DNA of 64,000 bases from SELP01 sp035969385 (GTDB taxonomy: Bacteria; Pseudomonadota; Alphaproteobacteria; Rhodobacterales; Rhodobacteraceae): assembly GCF_035969385.1 (NCBI RefSeq), contig NZ_JAYKKJ010000007.1, positions 130,530-194,529 on the forward strand. The letters are read 5' to 3'. How positions within the stretch are numbered: the first letter of the stretch is position 1; every line of letters begins with the position of its first letter. The notes under the pieces were generated by a model that did not search any database, was not told where the DNA came from, and worked only from the letters and a program-made list of their open reading frames with translations. The position numbers and the translations under genes are program-made. Shown in pieces: positions 59,592-64,000 of the stretch.

Positions 59592-60725
59592 TCAGGCGGC
59601 GGCGGTGCCGCGCGCGGTCTCTTCGATCCTGAACAGCATATCTAGGATCAAAGAGGCAGGGTCAAGGTTGACGGCCCGTCCGTGCCGCGCCCGAGCGGAT
59701 AGCTCTTGCTGCAATTCGGCCCAGCGGCGGGCCGCATGCGGGCCGGGGGACAGGCGGGCCAGCAGCCGGGCCTCGTGCGGGGCACCCTGACTGTGCGGTT
59801 CGCCCACGAGCCCGGTGCGGGCGGCGCGGGCAAGGAACAAGTCCATCAGGTCCAGAACCATGTCGAACCGCAACTCCGCCCCTTTCCCCGCGCAGCTGTT
59901 GGCAAGGGCCAGTGCGGCGGGGCGGTCCATGCGCGGCATCCCTTCCAGAAGCGAGATGATCGAGGCGTAAAGCTGTAGCCCATCATGCTGGGCAAGGCGG
60001 ATCGCCTCGCCTACGGAGCCGGACGACAGGGTCGCCAATGCCTCGGTCTCGACCACCTCGACACCTGCCTGATGCAGCGCGGAGGCCATGTCATCCGACC
60101 CAAGCGCCGACAGGCGCAACTCGCGGCAGCGCGACCGGATCGTCGGCAGAAGGCGCGACGGCTGATGCGCGACCAGCAGAAGCGTCGTGCGGGCGGGCGG
60201 CTCTTCCAGTTCCTTCAGGATCGCGTTGGCGGCGTTGCGGTTCAGTTCGTCCGCGCTATCCACGATCACCACGCGGCGGCCCCCGTCGGCGGCTGACATG
60301 TGAAAGAAGTTCTTCAACCGGCGCACCGGGTCGATGGTGATCTCGGTCTTCAGCTTGCCGGTCTTGTCGTCCACCGGGCGGCGCACGATGAACAGGCGCG
60401 GATGGGCGCCCGACTGCACCAGCCGGGCATCGGGATGGTCCGGGGAAACGGTCAGCGAGGTCGGGGCAGGGGGCGCGTCGCCGAACAGGCCGCCGCCGGA
60501 CCCCTCTACCGGTTCGGATAGAAGAAAGGTCGCGATTTTCCACGCCAGCGTTGCCTTGCCCACGCCGCGCGGCCCGGTGATCAGCCAGCCAGAGTGAAGC
60601 CGGCCAGAGGTATAGGCCTGAAGGAAATCTGCCTGCGCCCGGTCCTGCCCGAACAAGGTGGGGGTTTCGCGCGGATGCGGGGCACCGGGAATGCGGTCCG
60701 GTTCGGGGGCGGTGTCTTCGGTCAT
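59592..60725 (-). CDS. holB: DNA polymerase III subunit delta-prime
   Basis: A 377-residue AAA+-like clamp-loader subunit. The N-terminal domain has a Walker A-like ITGPRGVGKATLAWKIA and a sensor region VVIVDSADELNRNAANAILK with LEEPPARTTLLLVAH. The C-terminal part is helical. Delta-prime is the stator of the clamp loader. The zinc-binding cysteines seen in many homologues are not evident, as in other alphaproteobacteria. It starts in a 4-base overlap with the tmk stop. Confidence 0.94.
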   Translation of the reverse strand: MTEDTAPEPDRIPGAPHPRETPTLFGQDRAQADFLQAYTSGRLHSGWLITGPRGVGKATLAWKIATFLLSEPVEGSGGGLFGDAPPAPTSLTVSPDHPDARLVQSGAHPRLFIVRRPVDDKTGKLKTEITIDPVRRLKNFFHMSAADGGRRVVIVDSADELNRNAANAILKELEEPPARTTLLLVAHQPSRLLPTIRSRCRELRLSALGSDDMASALHQAGVEVVETEALATLSSGSVGEAIRLAQHDGLQLYASIISLLEGMPRMDRPAALALANSCAGKGAELRFDMVLDLMDLFLARAARTGLVGEPHSQGAPHEARLLARLSPGPHAARRWAELQQELSARARHGRAVNLDPASLILDMLFRIEETARGTAAA

Positions 60726-61357
60726 GCGCGGGCCTCGAACTGGGCGAGGACTTCTGCGGCGACGGCCTCGGGCGGGCGGTTGCCGTCGATCACGACGCAG
60801 CGGTCCGGGGCCGCATGGGCAAGCGCAAGAAAGCCGTGCCGCAGGTTTTCCTGAAACGACAGGCCGAAATCCTCGAACCGGTCTTCGCCCGATCCGCGGG
60901 CAAGCCCTCGGCTCAGCGCGGTCTCCGGGTCCATGTCGATGATAAAGGTCAGGTCGGGCTCGCGCCCGATCATCAGGCTGTGCAGCTTGTCGACCGTCGC
61001 CCGCAGGTCGCCCCGCGTCGCGCCCTGATAGACCCGGGTGCTGTCGGCGAAGCGGTCAGAGATGACGATCCGGTCGGCAGCCAGCGCCGGGCGGATCGTC
61101 TTTTCCAGATGGTCGCGGCGAGCAGCGGTGAACAGCAGAATCTCGGCCTCGGCCGACCAGCGGTCCGGGTCGCCAGTCAGAAGAAGCTGCCGGATCTCCT
61201 CGGCCCCCGGGCTGCCACCCGGTTCACGGGTAAGCAGCACGTCCTGCCCCTCGGCCCGCAGCCTTTCGGCCAGCATCCGGGCCTGAGTGGACTTGCCGGA
61301 CCCGTCGATCCCTTCGAAGGTGATGAACCGTCCCGTGCCGCCCAGCCCCTGCCTCAT
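60722..61357 (-). CDS. tmk: Thymidylate kinase
   Basis: A 211-residue kinase that makes dTDP from dTMP. The P-loop FEGIDGSGKSTQARML is at about residues 14-29, the DR-type motif VISDRFADSTRVYQG binds nucleotide, and a LID with RGLARGSGEDRFE follows. Length is normal. The 5' end overlaps the carboxypeptidase stop by 4 bases, so dac, tmk and holB form a coupled run. Confidence 0.96.
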   Translation of the reverse strand: MRQGLGGTGRFITFEGIDGSGKSTQARMLAERLRAEGQDVLLTREPGGSPGAEEIRQLLLTGDPDRWSAEAEILLFTAARRDHLEKTIRPALAADRIVISDRFADSTRVYQGATRGDLRATVDKLHSLMIGREPDLTFIIDMDPETALSRGLARGSGEDRFEDFGLSFQENLRHGFLALAHAAPDRCVVIDGNRPPEAVAAEVLAQFEARA

Positions 61358-62547
61358 ACGGCGCCGTCTTCCAGAACCTGGGCGGCTTCGGGGGCGACTT
61401 TACGAAGCAAGACAATGGCGGCGGTGCGAAGCCGAACCCCGAATCCGCCACGGGCCACGTCCTGGGTCGCGACCAGTTTTACCCGTGTTTCCGGAAGGCC
61501 GGGCGGGCTGATGACCAGTTCGCCCATTTCCTGCCCGGCGGCAATCGGGGCCTCGACCGGGCCGCGAAATTCAAGGCTCGCCTCGACGCTGTCGTTGTTC
61601 AGGATCGGCAGCAGGATCGACACATCCTCGGCCACGGACAGGCCGACCGTCGGCGCATCGCCCATCCAGACATCGGCCTGTGCCAGTTCGGTGCCTGCCT
61701 CGACCACGTCATGCTGTGCGAATTGGCGGAATGCCCAGTTGACGATCTTTTCGGATTCCTGCGCCCGTGCCGCCGTACTTTCAAGCCCGGTCAAGACGAA
61801 GATGACCCGCCGATCCCCCTGCTTGGCAGAGCCGACGAGGCCATAGCCAGCCTCCTGGGTGTGGCCCGTCTTGAGGCCGTCTGCCCCGATCCCCAGCCCA
61901 AGGATCGGGTTGCGGTTCTGAGTATTGGCGGGCACCCGTCCGTCGAACAGGAATTCCTGTTCCGAAAACAGGGGGTAGAAGGTCGGGAAATCGGTGATCA
62001 GCCGGTCGGCAAGAATGCCAAGGTCGCGCACTGACATCCGGTGCCCGGCGGCGGGCCAGCCGTTGGAATTGGCGAAGGAGGAATTGGTCATGCCCATCAG
62101 GCGGGCCCGTTCGGTCATCATCCGGGCAAAGCCAGCCTCGGTTCCGTCCGGGGACAGGGCCTCGGCGATGACCGCGCTGGCGTCGTTGCCGGACAGGACG
62201 ATGATACCGCGCAGCAGGTCTTCGACCCGAACCCGTTCGCCCGCCCGCAGGAACATGGATGACCCGGTGTAGTTCATCGCGTGCTGCGAAACGGTGAGTT
62301 CGTCGTCAACATGAAGCCGCCCGTCCGCGATCGCCTCGAACGCCATGTAGACCGTCATCAATTTGGACATGGAGGCTGGCGGCAGCGGTTCATCCGCGTT
62401 CTTTGCCAACAGGACCGTACCCGTCGTCTGGTCATAGACATAGGCCGCCCGGGCAGGGGTTTCGAAATCCTGCGCCTGGGCGGCGATGGCCAGAATGAAG
62501 GCAAAGATCGTTCCGAGGATCAGGCGGGCGGTCTGTCGGATCGGCAT
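61354..62547 (-). CDS. D-alanyl-D-alanine carboxypeptidase (PBP5/6 type)
   Basis: A 397-residue periplasmic enzyme with a signal peptide (about 1-25, ending AAQAQ) and the three active-site motifs of class C low-molecular-mass PBPs: SMSK (S59-K62), SGN (119-121) and KTG (226-228). The C-terminal domain (about 290-395) is the PBP5-like stalk, ending in an amphipathic segment that can hold the enzyme at the membrane. It trims peptidoglycan stem peptides. The SPOR-domain gene lies 37 bp upstream. Confidence 0.95.
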   Translation of the reverse strand: MPIRQTARLILGTIFAFILAIAAQAQDFETPARAAYVYDQTTGTVLLAKNADEPLPPASMSKLMTVYMAFEAIADGRLHVDDELTVSQHAMNYTGSSMFLRAGERVRVEDLLRGIIVLSGNDASAVIAEALSPDGTEAGFARMMTERARLMGMTNSSFANSNGWPAAGHRMSVRDLGILADRLITDFPTFYPLFSEQEFLFDGRVPANTQNRNPILGLGIGADGLKTGHTQEAGYGLVGSAKQGDRRVIFVLTGLESTAARAQESEKIVNWAFRQFAQHDVVEAGTELAQADVWMGDAPTVGLSVAEDVSILLPILNNDSVEASLEFRGPVEAPIAAGQEMGELVISPPGLPETRVKLVATQDVARGGFGVRLRTAAIVLLRKVAPEAAQVLEDGAV

Positions 62548-62584
62548 CGGGTCGGTTGGTCCTTTGGTCCTGGGTGTTCGGGGA

Positions 62585-63454
62585 TCAGTTGGTCACAAAA
62601 TAGGCGTCGGTGAACCCTTGGCCCTTCACCTGTTCCAGAAGGGCAGCGCGATCGGCGGTGGTGCCCGCCGGGCCGACGATGACCCGCCAGAAGGTGCGAC
62701 CCTGGCTCGATTGCTCAAGCACGGTCGGGACGATCCCCGTGGCGCGCATCATATCCGCGGCGCGGTCGGCGTTGGCCTTGACCGAGAAGATTCCGATCTG
62801 AATGAAGGGCTTTTCAAGGCTGCTGGCCGGGGCGGTCGGACGCGGGGCAGGGGGCGTTGCCGCGACGGCGGTCTCAGTGGCACCCTCTGCTGCGTCGATG
62901 GCGGCAGCGGCATTGGCGATCGGGTCAAGTGTGGTCGCTTCGATCTCCGCCGGTTCGTCGAAATCGGCGATGGCGGCGGGCGGGGCCTCGGCCGGAACCT
63001 CTTCGCGGCGCAGGGCGGTCACGTTCAGGCTGGCGGGGGCGCCGGCCAGCATTTCAAGGGCGGCAGCGGCGTCCGAAGACACCTGAAGCGCCGGGCCGGG
63101 TTGTTCCCGTTCGCGGCGGAACAGGGCGCCGATCACGAATTTTCCATTCTCGGTGTTGCGGATGATCACGCGTTCGGGGTCGGACACGTCCGGATGCGCC
63201 ACCCAGACACCACCCAGCGACGGACGACCGTCCCAAAGGCCGCTATCGGTCACCTGAAAGACATCGGGGGCTTCCACATCGCGTTCGACCAATTGAACGG
63301 CCTGCCCGGCCGCTGCGCTTTCACCGGCATCGCGGTTTGCGCCTGCGCCAAAGCTGAACTCACCGTTTTCGTCGCAAGCCGTAAGTCCAAGCGCCGCGAT
63401 TGAAACCGCCGCAAGCAGTCCTGCCCGCGTCTTGCCAAAGGTCATGCCTGCCAT
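62585..63454 (-). CDS. SPOR-domain lipoprotein (rare lipoprotein A-like partner)
   Basis: A 289-residue predicted lipoprotein: lipobox LGLTAC near residue 27, a region with WDGRPSLGGVWVAHPDV and EPERVIIRNTENGKFVIGAL segments, an Ala/Pro-rich spacer, and a C-terminal SPOR domain (about 210-288, PFIQIGIFSVKANADRAADM). SPOR domains bind denuded septal peptidoglycan. The first domain fits a truncated RlpA-like barrel. It precedes the carboxypeptidase gene, in line with a cell-wall role. The start may instead be the ATG at 63445. Confidence 0.85.
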   Translation of the reverse strand: MAGMTFGKTRAGLLAAVSIAALGLTACDENGEFSFGAGANRDAGESAAAGQAVQLVERDVEAPDVFQVTDSGLWDGRPSLGGVWVAHPDVSDPERVIIRNTENGKFVIGALFRREREQPGPALQVSSDAAAALEMLAGAPASLNVTALRREEVPAEAPPAAIADFDEPAEIEATTLDPIANAAAAIDAAEGATETAVAATPPAPRPTAPASSLEKPFIQIGIFSVKANADRAADMMRATGIVPTVLEQSSQGRTFWRVIVGPAGTTADRAALLEQVKGQGFTDAYFVTN

Positions 63455-63674
63455 CTGTCGCCCCTCTTGTGCCTGTGCGCCGCCGATTGCATTTTGTTCG
63501 GTCTGTCGCCCCGGATGCCCACTACCCCGGGTTTGCGCAAGAATAGCGATCCTGTGGGGCTATTGAAAGTGGTCTCCCCCCGGGTTCGGCGGATTTCCAC
63601 AGAAATGCAGGCCCGGCCATTGTTTCAGCAGGTCTTTCAGAATCGTCCGGACCGCCTTAAGCCTGCCCACGACC

Positions 63675-63764
63675 GGAGGAGTGGCAGAGTGGTCGAATGC
63701 GGCGGTCTTGAAAACCGTTGGGCGTGAAAGCGTCCCGTGGGTTCGAATCCCACCTCCTCCGCCA
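63675..63764 (+). tRNA. tRNA-Ser, anticodon UGA
   Basis: The acceptor stem GGAGGAG (63675-63681) pairs with CTCCTCC (63754-63760), followed by G and encoded CCA (63762-63764). The loop CTTGAAA gives anticodon TGA. The long variable arm and T-loop TTCGAAT fit a class II tRNA-Ser of 90 bases. Confidence 0.97.
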
Positions 63765-64000
63765 TTACTTCATTTAAGATACTGATTGGTTTCGGTTTTG
63801 CATGTCGTGACTGGGGCAGACCCAAATGTGGCCCCACATTTTCTGGTCGATGTTGAATTGGTCCTTGGCGTGACCGTTCGGGTTGTTTCTCCTTTGTTCA
63901 GGTTGGCGCGAGGTGTTTGTGAAGATGGAATAGCCCCCTGAAAGTGGTCCACCAACTGGGATAGTTTGTCCCGCAAATTGGAGGATCAGCGATGGCTGGG
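63765..64000. other. Non-coding tail after tRNA-Ser; possible mobile-element edge
   Basis: These 236 bases are more AT-rich than the genes before them and hold no supportable complete gene. Near the end, CCCCCTGAAAGTGGTCCACC (63935-63954) resembles the terminus of an insertion sequence. A ribosome-site-like TTGGAGGA (63979-63986) lies before ATG at 63992, whose frame runs off the window after three codons. I cannot tell whether this is an IS, a tRNA-anchored island or an ordinary gene start. Confidence 0.35.

Noticed and set aside
63637..63837. Small minus-strand frame containing GFEPTGRFHAQ
   Set aside because: Spurious translation of the complement of tRNA-Ser.

Overview
The window is GC-rich, densely packed DNA from an alphaproteobacterium, almost certainly of the order Rhodobacterales (Roseobacter/Paracoccus-type). 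The evidence is the nuo operon with its group-specific small inserts (a DUF5337 protein and a NuoE with an Ala/Lys/Pro linker), the leucine-degradation cluster containing a glutathione transferase, a complete beta-hydroxyaspartate cycle cluster, and dispersed GGTGGGTTGAAACCCACC palindromes between genes. I see no plasmid, phage or CRISPR signature. The identification rests on gene content and order read by eye, not on a database search.

Layout. 1-2835: end of a leucine/isovalerate catabolic operon (biotin subunit of methylcrotonyl-CoA carboxylase, GST, HMG-CoA lyase, methylglutaconyl-CoA hydratase). 2836-3099: a small non-coding inverted-repeat element (MITE) inserted exactly between the stop codons of two convergent genes. 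3100-3855: diguanylate cyclase. 4103-12723: first half of complex I (nuoA-B-C-D-E-F) with a sulfotransferase gene between nuoC and nuoD, three extra small or membrane genes, and an RNA methyltransferase at the end; nuoG onward is not here. 12692-18018: bhcR and bhcABCD, encoding the beta-hydroxyaspartate cycle, which converts two glyoxylate to oxaloacetate without losing carbon. 18202-22570: adenine deaminase, an alanine/glycine-type symporter, a universal stress protein and an Lrp-type regulator. 22599-27789: a leftward sulfide-oxidation module (Crp/Fnr regulator, ETHE1-like dioxygenase, sulfurtransferase-SQR fusion, SulP transporter).

27901-33235: HAD phosphatase, a non-pyrrolysine MttB-family methyltransferase, a luciferase-like monooxygenase, a GNAT-like protein and a secreted CAP protein. 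33312-34651: dtd and a sugar kinase. 34725-40315: a six-gene leftward cluster (zinc-ribbon membrane protein, SPFH protein, DUF2927 lipoprotein, TelA, XpaC, small membrane protein) that looks like one envelope or stress apparatus of unknown function. 40488-51018: housekeeping and small membrane genes (RluB, TadA, a UPF0173 hydrolase, a ceramidase-like protein, cytochrome c oxidase subunit I, an aminotransferase, LipB, a LytTR membrane regulator, a DUF2306 protein). 51087: tRNA-Leu(GAG). 51502-56971: polyamine-type ABC importer with two unusually long permeases. 57023-63454: AEC transporter and the leftward run SPOR protein, D-Ala-D-Ala carboxypeptidase, tmk, holB, tatD, MBL hydrolase. 63675: tRNA-Ser(UGA), followed by non-coding sequence that may be the edge of a mobile element.

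The most notable system is the bhc cluster and its position: it lies exactly where nuoG would be expected after nuoF. Other points to follow up are the sulfotransferase inside complex I, the sulfide module with its fusion enzyme, the TelA/XpaC/SPFH cluster, and the MITE whose target duplication supplies the stop codons of both neighbours.
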